Positions 6,138 through 14,037 of a stretch of DNA of 17,069 nt are shown here, one piece after another. Below the pieces are notes generated by a model that worked only from the letters and a program-made list of their open reading frames with translations, searched no databases and had not been told where the DNA came from. Positions within the stretch are counted from its first letter, which is position 1. Each line of letters starts with the position of its first letter. Source of the stretch: Bacilli bacterium (GTDB lineage Bacteria; Bacillota_I; Bacilli_A; RF39; UBA660); NCBI GenBank assembly GCA_900757295.1, contig CAAENH010000052.1, positions 1 through 17,069 of the forward strand. The letters run 5' to 3'. Position numbers and translations under genes: made by a program.

Positions 6138-6169
6138 AAAAAAACTCATAATAACAAAAGATTATGAGT
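6138..6169 (-). terminator. intrinsic terminator of the tRNA-His unit
   Basis: Minus strand ACTCATAAT, eight-base loop, ATTATGAGT (nine perfect pairs), then seven T's; about 43 bases after the tRNA 3' end. Confidence 0.85.
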
Positions 6170-6211
6170 GCTAAGTAATAATATCGCACTAAATGCACGT
6201 AAATTTTAATA

Positions 6212-6288
6212 TGGGGCGAAATATGGGGATCGAACCCATGCATACCGGAGCCACAATCCGGCGTGTTAACCACTTCACCAATTCCGCC
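6212..6288 (-). tRNA. tRNA-His (GTG anticodon)
   Basis: Full cloverleaf on the minus strand. The acceptor GCGGAAT (6287-6281) pairs with ATTTCGC (6222-6216). The anticodon arm is CCGGA-TTGTGGC-TCCGG with anticodon GTG, and the T arm contains GGTTCGATCC. The histidine-specific extra G at position -1 (6288) faces C73 (6215). The 3' CCA is encoded (6214-6212). It has its own promoter and terminator and appears to be a single-gene unit. Confidence 0.97.
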
Positions 6289-6305
6289 ATAAATATTACT
6301 TAATA

Positions 6306-6334
6306 ATATTACCATATTTTAAAATAAACGTCAA
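6306..6334 (-). promoter_or_regulatory. promoter of tRNA-His
   Basis: TTGACG (6334-6329), exactly 17 bases, then TAATAT (6311-6306) with TG just upstream. The -35 box contains the TGA stop (6333-6331) of the U32-family gene, so coding and promoter sequence overlap. Confidence 0.8.
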
Positions 6335-8568
6335 ATATTAAAGACAGATAAAATTTTATCAATCTCTTCTATACTCTCATTAAATAATTTAACTGAGTAA
6401 TTTGTTACGCCTATTTTATTATAATCTTTAACTTTGTCTAATAAATTAATATTATTACAATCCAATATATAATTATTACAATTTTTAGTTATAATTGGAA
6501 ATAATTTTGCATTTCTATCTTTTAAATAATATTGTTTATTATTTTTACATATACTACATTCTTTATCTTTATTTATAAACATATTTAAAAAGCAGTGTTT
6601 CATAACCATAAGTTCTACTCTACCATAAACAAATATTTCTAAATTAGGAATAAAATTATTTCTAGATTTAAAAGAATATATCATAGCTTTAACATCATCA
6701 TAAGTATTTTCAATAGACAAAGTTATTTTATTACTTCCAAGTTTAATAAATTCATCAATCATATAAGAATTAGTCACATTTAAATATAAACTAGTTATTA
6801 CATTATTACAAGAAGCGTATTTTACTAAACTACTTAAATTACTAGCCAATATGTTGTCATTACTCATATTTGGTAGTTTATACATTACTCTATCAGTAGC
6901 AAAATAAACATTCTCTGATTTATACTTTTTATAAAAAAATAAATTATCAGTATAGATATTAACCTTTTTATTCAGTAAGTATTTTAATTGTTCCTCAGTA
7001 TTAACATAAAAATTTATAGAGTTTGTTAAACTCATCTTATTAACATTCAACGTATAATTACCATATCTTAAATCTGAAGGTCTATCTAATATTTTCTTTT
7101 CTAGTTTTAACAAAACATCTCTTCTTAAATCGTTCATAACTTTAACCGGAATAAAAATATCTTTATCAGCATTAACATTTATATCAACAATTCTAAAAAT
7201 TGTATCATTTACTTTAGAGAATCTATCAACAATTTCTTCAATTCTAACTGGACATTTTTTACTTTTTTCAACCATCCCTAAACTTTGAGTAATAGTATTT
7301 ACATTATCTGTTATAGTTGCAATTAGAGGTTTACCTATCTTAGCTTCAACCATAACATTAATCGGAACTTTTCTTTTAGGAATATCATTGATTTTTTCCA
7401 TTAAATCTACATCTAAAGTTTTTAATACATCAGTGTCATTTTCTAATCCAATCTTATTATCAACATATACAGTATCGCCTTTTTTGGCACTGTTTATTAA
7501 CAATAAGTTACTGTCATATAAATAATTAACAATCATTCCTTTTGCAGGAACAAATCTTATACCATCCCCTTGCCTTATATTGTCACTCAATACTATTTTA
7601 ATTTTATTTTTTTCAATATAAGCTTTACCTAAAGGAGTTCCTATATGATTTGGAGATTTTATATTCATTAACTTAGTATTTCTAGAGCCAAATAAATGCC
7701 CTAAAGTAAATTCTCTATTATATAACTTCTTTAAATTTACAATCTCTTCATCATAAACGTTCATAACCTCATTATTATAATAACAATCAATTAATCGACG
7801 AAAAATTTTAGTAACATAACCTACATACTCTGGGCTTTTCATTCTTCCTTCTATTTTTAAACTATCAACTTGAGAATCGATAATTTCTCTTAAATTTGCC
7901 AAAGTATTAAGCTCTTTTGGACTTAACAAATAAGGACCTTCAGTAGGAATTTTAGTAGTTTCTTCTATTAACTCATAAGGTAAACGACACATTCCTGCAC
8001 ATTCACCTCTATTGCCGCTTCTATTTAAAACTCTAGAAGACATTAAACATTGTCCAGAATAGGAAATACATAATGCACCATAAACAAATATTTCTTTTTC
8101 AATGTCTACATTAATATTCTTAACTTCATCCAATGAAAGCTCTCTAGCTAATACAACACGTTTTACTCCAATACTTTTTAAATATTTAATAGATTCTTCA
8201 TTATGATTATGCATTTGCGTAGAAGCATGAACTTCCAAATCAGGAAATTTAGCAAGTACTAGCTTAATCATGCCTAAATCCTGCATTATAACAGCATCTA
8301 CATGATTTTCATATAAAAATTTAACATATTCAATAAAAGATTCTATTTCTCCTTCATATATTACAGTATTTATCGTAACATAAACTTTTACACCATATAA
8401 ATGAGCATATTTAATAGCTTCTTTTATTTCATCATTAGTAAAATTATTAGCATATTTTCTAGCGCCATAATTTTTACCAGCTAAATATATTGCATCTGCT
8501 CCATTATTAACTGCAGCATTTAGCATTTCTAAATTACCAACTGGAGATAATAATTCTATCTTTTTCAT
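6331..8568 (-). CDS. peptidase U32 family protein (RlhA/TrhP-like, DUF3656-type)
   Basis: 745 residues from ATG 8568 (M-K-K-I-E-L-L-S-P-V-G-N, the typical family start); GTG 8577 is an alternative. The N-terminal TIM-barrel-like U32 core spans about 1-300, with four cysteines at 167, 174, 190 and 194 in C-I-S-Y-S-G-Q-C and G-E-C-A-G-M-C, expected to hold an iron-sulfur cluster. Residues about 400-500 resemble the DUF3656 insert (P-I-N-V-M-V-E-A-K-I-G-K-P-L). A C-terminal section has C-S-I-C and Y-L-K-D-R-N-A-K-L-F-P-I-I. Studied relatives hydroxylate RNA: RlhA on 23S rRNA C2501 and TrhP on tRNA U34, using prephenate. 'Peptidase' is a historical label. I cannot tell from the sequence which RNA is the target. 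No gene for a partner is adjacent. No terminator lies before the tRNA promoter. Confidence 0.9.
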   Translation of the reverse strand: MKKIELLSPVGNLEMLNAAVNNGADAIYLAGKNYGARKYANNFTNDEIKEAIKYAHLYGVKVYVTINTVIYEGEIESFIEYVKFLYENHVDAVIMQDLGMIKLVLAKFPDLEVHASTQMHNHNEESIKYLKSIGVKRVVLARELSLDEVKNINVDIEKEIFVYGALCISYSGQCLMSSRVLNRSGNRGECAGMCRLPYELIEETTKIPTEGPYLLSPKELNTLANLREIIDSQVDSLKIEGRMKSPEYVGYVTKIFRRLIDCYYNNEVMNVYDEEIVNLKKLYNREFTLGHLFGSRNTKLMNIKSPNHIGTPLGKAYIEKNKIKIVLSDNIRQGDGIRFVPAKGMIVNYLYDSNLLLINSAKKGDTVYVDNKIGLENDTDVLKTLDVDLMEKINDIPKRKVPINVMVEAKIGKPLIATITDNVNTITQSLGMVEKSKKCPVRIEEIVDRFSKVNDTIFRIVDINVNADKDIFIPVKVMNDLRRDVLLKLEKKILDRPSDLRYGNYTLNVNKMSLTNSINFYVNTEEQLKYLLNKKVNIYTDNLFFYKKYKSENVYFATDRVMYKLPNMSNDNILASNLSSLVKYASCNNVITSLYLNVTNSYMIDEFIKLGSNKITLSIENTYDDVKAMIYSFKSRNNFIPNLEIFVYGRVELMVMKHCFLNMFINKDKECSICKNNKQYYLKDRNAKLFPIITKNCNNYILDCNNINLLDKVKDYNKIGVTNYSVKLFNESIEEIDKILSVFNI

Positions 8569-8599
8569 ATCTATCACAACCTAATTATATCTTAATTAT

Positions 8600-8640
8600 A
8601 AAAACAAAAAGAAAATAAGTAAATGAACTTTACTTATTTT
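8600..8640 (-). terminator. intrinsic terminator of the 427-residue surface protein gene
   Basis: Minus strand AAAATAAGTAAA, five-base loop GTTCA, TTTACTTATTTT (12 perfect pairs), then C and two T-runs. The 5' arm includes the last codons and the TAA stop. Confidence 0.85.
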
Positions 8641-9913
8641 TCTTAGTAGTTTTACGTTTTTGATTAGATTTTTTAGTTTTCTTCTTAGCTTTTTTTAATT
8701 TTTGTTGTTTTAATTCATAATACTTCAAAATAGATAATACAAATAGTCCAAAAATAAAAGTAAATGCAACAGCACAAATTTCATTAAACATTGTAAAATA
8801 ATGTTTTGTGACTTGAATAGTATAAGTTTTTGAATTATTATCATTGGCAACTAAAACTTTAATCGTATTTTTATTTTTTTCTTCATTATTTAAAATCGTA
8901 ATTTTACAATCATCATCACTAGGATATGCTGTAATTATTAAATTTTGTTTATTTTCTAAATTTAAATTATAATTATATGTATTTGGCTTAAAATTTAATT
9001 TAAAGCCATTAATATTAAGCATTTTAAGATTACAATTAGTACTTTTCTTTTCTTTTCTATTGATATGAATTGTATAAATGTTTTCTAAGTTACTATTTGT
9101 AACTTTAATAGTTATATCATTTTTACCAATTTTTAAATCATTATTTTTATTAACTTCAACTTTAGCACTATTAGATTCTGCAAAAGCATAAACATCTACA
9201 TTTTCTACATCATTAGAAACATCTATATTATACTCGTTTGTATCAGGTTTAAAATTTAATATTCCTTCACTCAAAGATAAACTATTTAACTTATTGCTAT
9301 CATTATCTAATTTTGTTTCACTATTACCTTTGAAAATATTTATTTTATAACTTCTTTCAGTTCCAGCTTCACTTTTAACTTTTATAAATGCAACATTTAA
9401 ACCTTCACTTAACTTTATTTTACGAGGTTCATAACCATATTCATAACGTGCTTTATTAGACATTAAAGTTCCGTTAATAGCTATTTCATCAATATTTTTG
9501 CCTACATTCATATTATAAGTATTTTTATCAGGTTTAAAATCTATTTTTCCATTAGATACATATAATGATTTTAATCTATCTTCACTACTTCTATCATCTG
9601 CTCTATTTATAAGCATTGTAAAATCTTTAATATCATCTTTATTTTTAGTTTTAACAACAATATTATTTCTTCCATAATTTAGTGTTAAATCTCTAGGACC
9701 ATATCCATCTACAAATTCTTCACCATCTAATAAAGTTGAATATAAAGTAACATTACTTGCATTTACATTATATTCATAAGTTGTTTGATAATTAGAATAA
9801 CTATAAGCATATGTCTTTTTTACATTAAGGATTAATGAATAAACACTAAAAAACAATGCAACTAATAAAATTACAGCAATTATTACCAAATTACTCTTAC
9901 TCTTTTTTTTCAT
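8630..9913 (-). CDS. membrane-anchored cadherin-like beta-sandwich repeat protein
   Basis: 427 residues. A short basic N-terminus and helix at about 9-30 are followed by an outside part of about 340 residues, a second helix at about 374-396, and a very Lys-rich tail of about 30 residues that should be cytoplasmic. The outside part consists of four repeats of about 80-90 residues (about 40-104, 114-194, 209-286, 295-369) with recurring L-K-S-L, F-K-P-D/N-x-x-x-Y-N and x-Y-T-I-x-I/V endings, as in the Cadherin-like beta-sandwich family (PF12733). Two repeats have Y-G-P-R or Y-E-P-R. The likely role is a cell-surface or wall-associated structural protein; partner unknown. AAGGAG precedes ATG 9913 at good spacing. 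It shares plan and repeats with the 720-residue protein on the other side of the SEDS gene. Confidence 0.8.
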   Translation of the reverse strand: MKKKSKSNLVIIAVILLVALFFSVYSLILNVKKTYAYSYSNYQTTYEYNVNASNVTLYSTLLDGEEFVDGYGPRDLTLNYGRNNIVVKTKNKDDIKDFTMLINRADDRSSEDRLKSLYVSNGKIDFKPDKNTYNMNVGKNIDEIAINGTLMSNKARYEYGYEPRKIKLSEGLNVAFIKVKSEAGTERSYKINIFKGNSETKLDNDSNKLNSLSLSEGILNFKPDTNEYNIDVSNDVENVDVYAFAESNSAKVEVNKNNDLKIGKNDITIKVTNSNLENIYTIHINRKEKKSTNCNLKMLNINGFKLNFKPNTYNYNLNLENKQNLIITAYPSDDDCKITILNNEEKNKNTIKVLVANDNNSKTYTIQVTKHYFTMFNEICAVAFTFIFGLFVLSILKYYELKQQKLKKAKKKTKKSNQKRKTTKKNK

Positions 9914-9937
9914 CTTAAAAGCTCCTTGTTACAAATA

Positions 9938-9966
9938 ATTATAACATTAGATCTTAAAAAAAGCAA
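9938..9966 (-). promoter_or_regulatory. promoter of the 427-residue surface protein gene
   Basis: TTGCTT (9966-9961), 17 bases, TATAAT (9943-9938) with an extended TG-T element. It begins three bases after the stop of the preceding gene. Confidence 0.7.
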
Positions 9967-9968
9967 AA

Positions 9969-10280
9969 TTATACAACTTCTATGTCTTTTATATCATTTA
10001 TATTAATTACATTATTATCAAAAGTTAATAGTGAATTATTGGTTCTACCTATTATAACTTTTTTTATAGTTTTATCATTTAATTTAATTAAAACTTCCTT
10101 TTTATAAATGTAATTTGGAGAATTAAATATTCGATTTATTTTACTTTCTACACTTAAATTTTTATTTTCTTTAACTTTATTTGAAACTACATTAGCATTG
10201 TCACTATAAAAAACTTCTTGATCATTTTGCAATTCTTCATTAATCTTACCTGCAAATACTTTTGGTAAATCTTTATTCAT
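9969..10280 (-). CDS. unknown conserved-looking 103-residue protein
   Basis: Not recognised. It begins M-N-K-D-L-P-K-V-F-A-G-K-I-N, has a polar, probably disordered middle (about 18-50), then a compact beta-rich C-terminal half: Y-K-K-E-V-L-I-K-L, then K-K-V-I-I-G-R-T-N-N-S-L-L-T-F-D, then I-N-D-I-K-D-I-E-V-V. That pattern suggests a small beta-barrel-like domain. There is no signal peptide or membrane helix, so it is probably cytosolic. The start is firm: AGAGGTGATAGG directly precedes ATG 10280. It is divergent from the SEDS gene and upstream of a surface protein gene that has its own promoter. Confidence 0.65.
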   Translation of the reverse strand: MNKDLPKVFAGKINEELQNDQEVFYSDNANVVSNKVKENKNLSVESKINRIFNSPNYIYKKEVLIKLNDKTIKKVIIGRTNNSLLTFDNNVININDIKDIEVV

Positions 10281-10352
10281 CCTATCACCTCTACTATAGT
10301 ATATGTCTAAATTATTTAGAGTATTATAATAATATTTGTTTATAATAAAAAT
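10281..10352. promoter_or_regulatory. divergent promoter region with a perfect inverted repeat
   Basis: 72 bases separate the two divergent genes. On the plus strand TATAAT occurs at 10325-10330 and at 10341-10346; the second ends only six bases before ATG 10353 and there is no ribosome site, so the SEDS mRNA may be leaderless or nearly so. On the minus strand TATACT near 10300 could serve the 103-residue gene. TCTAAAT and ATTTAGA (10306-10312 and 10314-10320) form a perfect inverted repeat around one base, a candidate operator. Confidence 0.45.
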
Positions 10353-11477
10353 ATGAAAAGATTATTATTTAAAAAAATTATTATATTTATTATACCGTTA
10401 TTAATTTTAACAAGTTTTAGCTTATTAAATCTTTATTATGCTCCAAATCTATCTTCTCTTTATAATGGATTTTTTTCAAAGCAGATAATTTGGTACATAA
10501 TTTGTTATTTCTTATTTTTTTTAATCCTATTTATAAAACCAAATTTCTTAATAAAATATAGTTTCTATATTTATTCTTTTAATGTCTTACTTTTGTTGTT
10601 AGTTTTATTTTTTGGAAAAGAAATAAATGGATCAAAAGCTTGGTTTAACTTTGGTATATTTTCTTTCCAACCTAGTGAATTTATGAAAATATCCTTAATT
10701 CTTTATTTAACTAAAGTAACATCTTCTACTCTTTTAAACAATAATAAACAACATATCTTATTATTATTTAAAATAATATTAATTTTTTTAATACCTGCAA
10801 TACTAACTTTTTTAGAACCTGATACTGGTGCCGTAATTATATATTTTTTTATAACTTTAGGAATTATATTATTTAGCAAAATTAAAAAGAAATATATTAT
10901 AATTTTAAGTGTTATATGTTTAACATTATTATCCGTAATGTATATTACTTTTTTAAAAAAGCCAGAAATAATAATAAATATATTTGGACCTAAATTTTAT
11001 TATCGAATTGATAGAATTACAAATTTTCATAATGGGGGCGGTATGCAAATAGATAATGCATTAATAACTATTGGCAATGCTAAGATGGTTAATACACCAA
11101 CAAAAGCAATAAATTTATATTTTCCTGAAGCAATTACAGATTTTATTTTTACTCTAACAATTAATAATTTTGGAATAATCTCAGCAATGATTACTTTAAT
11201 ATCATATTTATTTTTAGACATACTAATAATTCATAATATTTTTTCAATTAAAAATTACGAATGTAAGCTTATTACAAGTAGTTTTCTTTTCATGTTTTTA
11301 TATCATCAAATTCAAAATATATTAATGAATTTAGGTGTATTGCCTATAATTGGGATACCATTACCATTCTTATCATATGGCGGCTCTAGTCTACTTCTAT
11401 TTTTTATCAGTTTAGCACTTATATTAAAGTTATCTTTAGAAAAAGAAAAATACTCTTATAGAGTATTTTATCGATAG
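10353..11477 (+). CDS. FtsW/RodA/SpoVE-family SEDS peptidoglycan glycosyltransferase
   Basis: 374 residues, polytopic membrane protein with about ten hydrophobic helices. SEDS proteins polymerise lipid II into glycan strands with a partner class B PBP in cell elongation, division or sporulation. Diagnostic stretches are present: G-S-K-A-W-F-N-F-G and F-Q-P-S-E-F-M-K in the first third; E-P-D-T-G-A-V after it; F-P-E-A-I-T-D-F-I-F in the long outside loop, matching the family P-E-A-H-T-D-F-I-F (His replaced by Ile here); and P-L-P-F-L-S-Y-G-G-S-S near the C-terminus. I cannot assign RodA, FtsW or SpoVE from sequence alone and no PBP gene is adjacent. ATG 10353 has no Shine-Dalgarno sequence. 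Its last bases overlap the end of the convergent 80-residue gene by ten bases. Confidence 0.93.
   Translation: MKRLLFKKIIIFIIPLLILTSFSLLNLYYAPNLSSLYNGFFSKQIIWYIICYFLFFLILFIKPNFLIKYSFYIYSFNVLLLLLVLFFGKEINGSKAWFNFGIFSFQPSEFMKISLILYLTKVTSSTLLNNNKQHILLLFKIILIFLIPAILTFLEPDTGAVIIYFFITLGIILFSKIKKKYIIILSVICLTLLSVMYITFLKKPEIIINIFGPKFYYRIDRITNFHNGGGMQIDNALITIGNAKMVNTPTKAINLYFPEAITDFIFTLTINNFGIISAMITLISYLFLDILIIHNIFSIKNYECKLITSSFLFMFLYHQIQNILMNLGVLPIIGIPLPFLSYGGSSLLLFFISLALILKLSLEKEKYSYRVFYR
11437..11468 (-). terminator. terminator of the 80-residue gene, inside the SEDS 3' coding end
   Basis: Perfect nine-pair hairpin AAATACTCT / AGAGTATTT (11448-11456 and 11460-11468) with a three-base loop. On the minus strand it is followed by TTTTTCTTTTTC. 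On the plus strand only a short TTTT follows, so it may act weakly in both directions. Confidence 0.65.
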
Positions 11478-11710
11478 TAAGGATTGTAATAGCCGTAATT
11501 GTAATAACCATAACCTGCAGGTGGATATGGTCTATAAGGTTGATTAACATAAACTGGTCTAGGTCTTGTTAATCCAATAGCTGCTCCACCAGTTACAGCT
11601 CCTACTAAAAATGGAAAAACAAATTGTCTATCTTGATTATCGATAATTTGATTATTAGGATAAAATTGAGGTTGATACTGTGGTTTGTATTGTGATTGAT
11701 ATTGATTCAT
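11468..11710 (-). CDS. small Tyr/Pro/Gln/Gly-rich protein
   Basis: 80 residues of low complexity. The N-terminus is a Q-Y/P-Q repeat (Q-Y-Q-S-Q-Y-K-P-Q-Y-Q-P-Q-F), the middle has a short hydrophobic Gly-rich stretch (F-P-F-L-V-G-A-V-T-G-G-A-A-I-G-L), and the C-terminus is Y/P/G-rich (Y-G-Y-Y-N-Y-G-Y-Y-N-P-Y-Y-R). Such composition is seen in small coat- or surface-associated proteins of Bacillota, but I cannot assign a family. GGGAGG precedes ATG 11710 at nine bases. Its TAA overlaps the SEDS gene stop region, sharing the palindrome TATCGATA. Confidence 0.7.
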   Translation of the reverse strand: MNQYQSQYKPQYQPQFYPNNQIIDNQDRQFVFPFLVGAVTGGAAIGLTRPRPVYVNQPYRPYPPAGYGYYNYGYYNPYYR

Positions 11711-11771
11711 ATTTAGAATCCTCCCTTCATAGTATTTTATGTTAAGCTAATATTTTAAGTTAAAAATAAGT

Positions 11772-11804
11772 TAAAAAAAAACAAAGAATTCTAATCTTTG
11801 TTTT
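11772..11804 (-). terminator. intrinsic terminator of the 720-residue surface protein gene
   Basis: Minus strand AAAACAAAGA, seven-base loop, TCTTTGTTTT (ten perfect pairs), then more T's. The TAG stop lies in the loop and the 5' arm encodes the last residues. Confidence 0.88.
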
Positions 11805-13953
11805 TTCTAAATAAATTTATAAAGAAATCTTTTATAGCTCCAAAATTAACATAAACACTATAACCTAAAATTCTTAATATAATATAAGCAATTAATAATA
11901 AACCAACTAAAACACCTAATATAATTAAAATTATCAATAACACTTTAGAACCTTTTTTATTCATTGCTATTTTATATATTCTAGCACTGCCATCTTCGGC
12001 TCTAACCATAACTTTAACAATACTATCTTTAGTTAAATACTTAGTACTATCAATTGTAACTTCAGCATTACTATCTTCTGCTACAGCATTAACATTTATA
12101 TACGTTTTATTACCAAGTTTAATAGCATAATTTAAAACTTCTCTTTCAAACTTAATATCATATCCGGTAATTGATAAAGACTCTAAATAATTATTAGTTG
12201 AAATCTCTTCAGTAGTTTTCTTAATTATATTTAAAGTATACACCTTAGAAGTACCATCAGTTGATGTAACAGTAATTGTTACTTTGTTATCCCCAACTTC
12301 TAAAGTTTCAGGTTGATCAATTTTTACATCAGCATTACTATCTTCTGCTACAGCACTTACCTCTAAATTTTCTAAACTTTTTGGAACATACATACGATAT
12401 TCAGTAATATCTGGATCAAATGTTAAATTTCCACTATTTAATTTTAATGATTTTAGTCTAGCACTAGTTTTAGTGGAGCTTTTACCATTGTAAGTAACTT
12501 TAATTTTATATTCTTTTACACTACCTAAAGCACTTTTTATTTTAATAACAACATTATTAACGCCGCTCTTTAAATTAACAGTTCTTGGACCATATTTCTT
12601 TTCAAAACTAGCATTACTATCTTGTAAAGTAGCATCTACACTGATTTTTGATACATTTGATATAGCTTCATACTCAAAAGTATTAGCATCAAATGCTGGA
12701 GAAATTTCTATACCCTTTATAGTTAATGATGACAACATATTATTATCCGTAGATGATGCAGAAGCCATAACAACACTTTTGCTATCACTTATATTACCTG
12801 CAGCATCCTTTACCCAAACATAATATGTTCCTGGATCTTTATTTATTGTATAAGTATTTTCATTTGAATTATTCCAACTACTAGATAAACTAGGAGCATT
12901 ATTTTCATTACTTATGTAATATCCTGCAATACCACTACCACCATCGTCACTAGCATTTATAGTAATAGTTTTATTTGCAGAAGAAGGAATTACTGAATTA
13001 ACATGAGGTTTTGTTGTTTCGATCTTTGATATAGTAACTGATTTATAATTACTACTAATATTACCAGCAGCATCTTTTACCCAAATATAATATGTTCCTG
13101 CACCTTGTGAAGTTGTCCATGTTGTAGAAGAGCTTGCTTGCCAACCAGAATTAGCATTTGGTTTTGATGAATTAGTTGAAATATAATATCCAGCAATATT
13201 GCTACTTCCTTTTTGACTAGTAACAGTTATTTCTTTATTTGAATTTGTCCAATCATTTGAAGTTGTCGCACTTACAACACTTAAAGCACTACGATTCGAA
13301 TTAGATGATGAATTTCCAGATGATGATGTATTTCCTGTTGGAACACATGCATATGACCAAACTTTATAACAAACTTTTTTACTTAATCCCATATTTTTTA
13401 TTGAACTTGCAGATAAATTGGAACATGTATCTTGTACTACACTAGTTTTAGAAACATCACGTGTATATCCATTTGCACATCTTACTAACTCTTCAGACTT
13501 AGTTTCTTCTAAATATTTACCATCAGATGTAAAATAACAATGCTTAGAATTACCACTACCTTTTACATTATTTTGATAATTACTAGTACATGAATTACTA
13601 ATAGTTATTGTTCTTCCATATTTAGCAGTTGCTCCTGAGGCATCTTTTACCCAAAAATAATAAGTACCGTTTAATAAACTAACTTTATAATTATTACTAC
13701 TAGTTAAATAAAATGTTGCATTTCTAATATCATCTGTAGTACCAATATAATAACCTCTAATTGCATTTGAACTAGATGCCCTAATTGCAACAATATCTGC
13801 TGCATTGACGTTACTAACACTATTTATTTCTAAACTCAAAGCATAAGACTGTTTAACATTTCGACTAAATACTGTAATTGAACAAGTTCCTAAAATTACA
13901 ACTATAACAAATAAAATACTATATACTACATTTTGCTTTTTTGTCATTTTCAT
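11791..13953 (-). CDS. large membrane-anchored surface protein with Ig-like and cadherin-like repeats
   Basis: 720 residues. A signal-anchor helix at about 9-30 is followed by three repeats ending G-T-Y-Y-x-W-V-K-D-A-x-G (about 67-107, 254-298, 343-388). A six-cysteine insert (C122, 139, 159, 177, 195, 203) and a Ser/Asn linker (about 208-222) lie between repeats one and two. Then come three cadherin-like beta-sandwich repeats (about 406-487, 499-577, 589-664), a membrane helix at about 671-695 and a short basic tail. The plan matches the 427-residue protein: N-helix, beta repeats, C-helix, basic tail. The likely role is an extracellular structural or adhesive protein held at both ends; ligand unknown. 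ATG 13953 has AAGGAG at good spacing. Two copies of V-A-E-D-S-N-A are near-identical at the DNA level, indicating recent repeat duplication or conversion. It is a monocistronic unit with a strong promoter and terminator. Confidence 0.85.
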   Translation of the reverse strand: MKMTKKQNVVYSILFVIVVILGTCSITVFSRNVKQSYALSLEINSVSNVNAADIVAIRASSSNAIRGYYIGTTDDIRNATFYLTSSNNYKVSLLNGTYYFWVKDASGATAKYGRTITISNSCTSNYQNNVKGSGNSKHCYFTSDGKYLEETKSEELVRCANGYTRDVSKTSVVQDTCSNLSASSIKNMGLSKKVCYKVWSYACVPTGNTSSSGNSSSNSNRSALSVVSATTSNDWTNSNKEITVTSQKGSSNIAGYYISTNSSKPNANSGWQASSSTTWTTSQGAGTYYIWVKDAAGNISSNYKSVTISKIETTKPHVNSVIPSSANKTITINASDDGGSGIAGYYISNENNAPSLSSSWNNSNENTYTINKDPGTYYVWVKDAAGNISDSKSVVMASASSTDNNMLSSLTIKGIEISPAFDANTFEYEAISNVSKISVDATLQDSNASFEKKYGPRTVNLKSGVNNVVIKIKSALGSVKEYKIKVTYNGKSSTKTSARLKSLKLNSGNLTFDPDITEYRMYVPKSLENLEVSAVAEDSNADVKIDQPETLEVGDNKVTITVTSTDGTSKVYTLNIIKKTTEEISTNNYLESLSITGYDIKFEREVLNYAIKLGNKTYINVNAVAEDSNAEVTIDSTKYLTKDSIVKVMVRAEDGSARIYKIAMNKKGSKVLLIILIILGVLVGLLLIAYIILRILGYSVYVNFGAIKDFFINLFRKNKD

Positions 13954-13978
13954 ATTTCATGCTCCTTATACTAATAAA

Positions 13979-14007
13979 ATGATACCATTTTATATGTATG
14001 ATGTCAA
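13979..14007 (-). promoter_or_regulatory. strong promoter of the 720-residue surface protein gene
   Basis: TTGACA (14007-14002), 17 bases, TATCAT (13984-13979), with TG one base before the -10. The leading TT of the -35 is the end of the preceding terminator's T-run. Confidence 0.85.
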
Positions 14008-14037
14008 AAAAAACTACTATTTTTTACTAGTAGTTTT
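14006..14037 (-). terminator. intrinsic terminator of the envelope operon
   Basis: Minus strand AAAACTACTA, eight-base loop, TAGTAGTTTT, then T's running into the next -35 box. The TAG stop of the YtxH-like gene (14019-14017) is in the 5' arm region. Confidence 0.88.

Noticed and set aside
6212..6288. tRNA-His as an integration site for a mobile element
   Set aside because: Decayed genes and the odd cassette lie on its 3' side, but I see no second copy of the tRNA 3' end and no integrase in the window.
6103..6315. Minus-strand open frame of 70 codons
   Set aside because: It covers the tRNA-His and its terminator; the tRNA cloverleaf explains the sequence.
11027..11221. Minus-strand open frame of 64 codons
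   Set aside because: Antisense of the conserved F-P-E-A-I-T-D-F-I-F region of the SEDS gene, without ribosome site.
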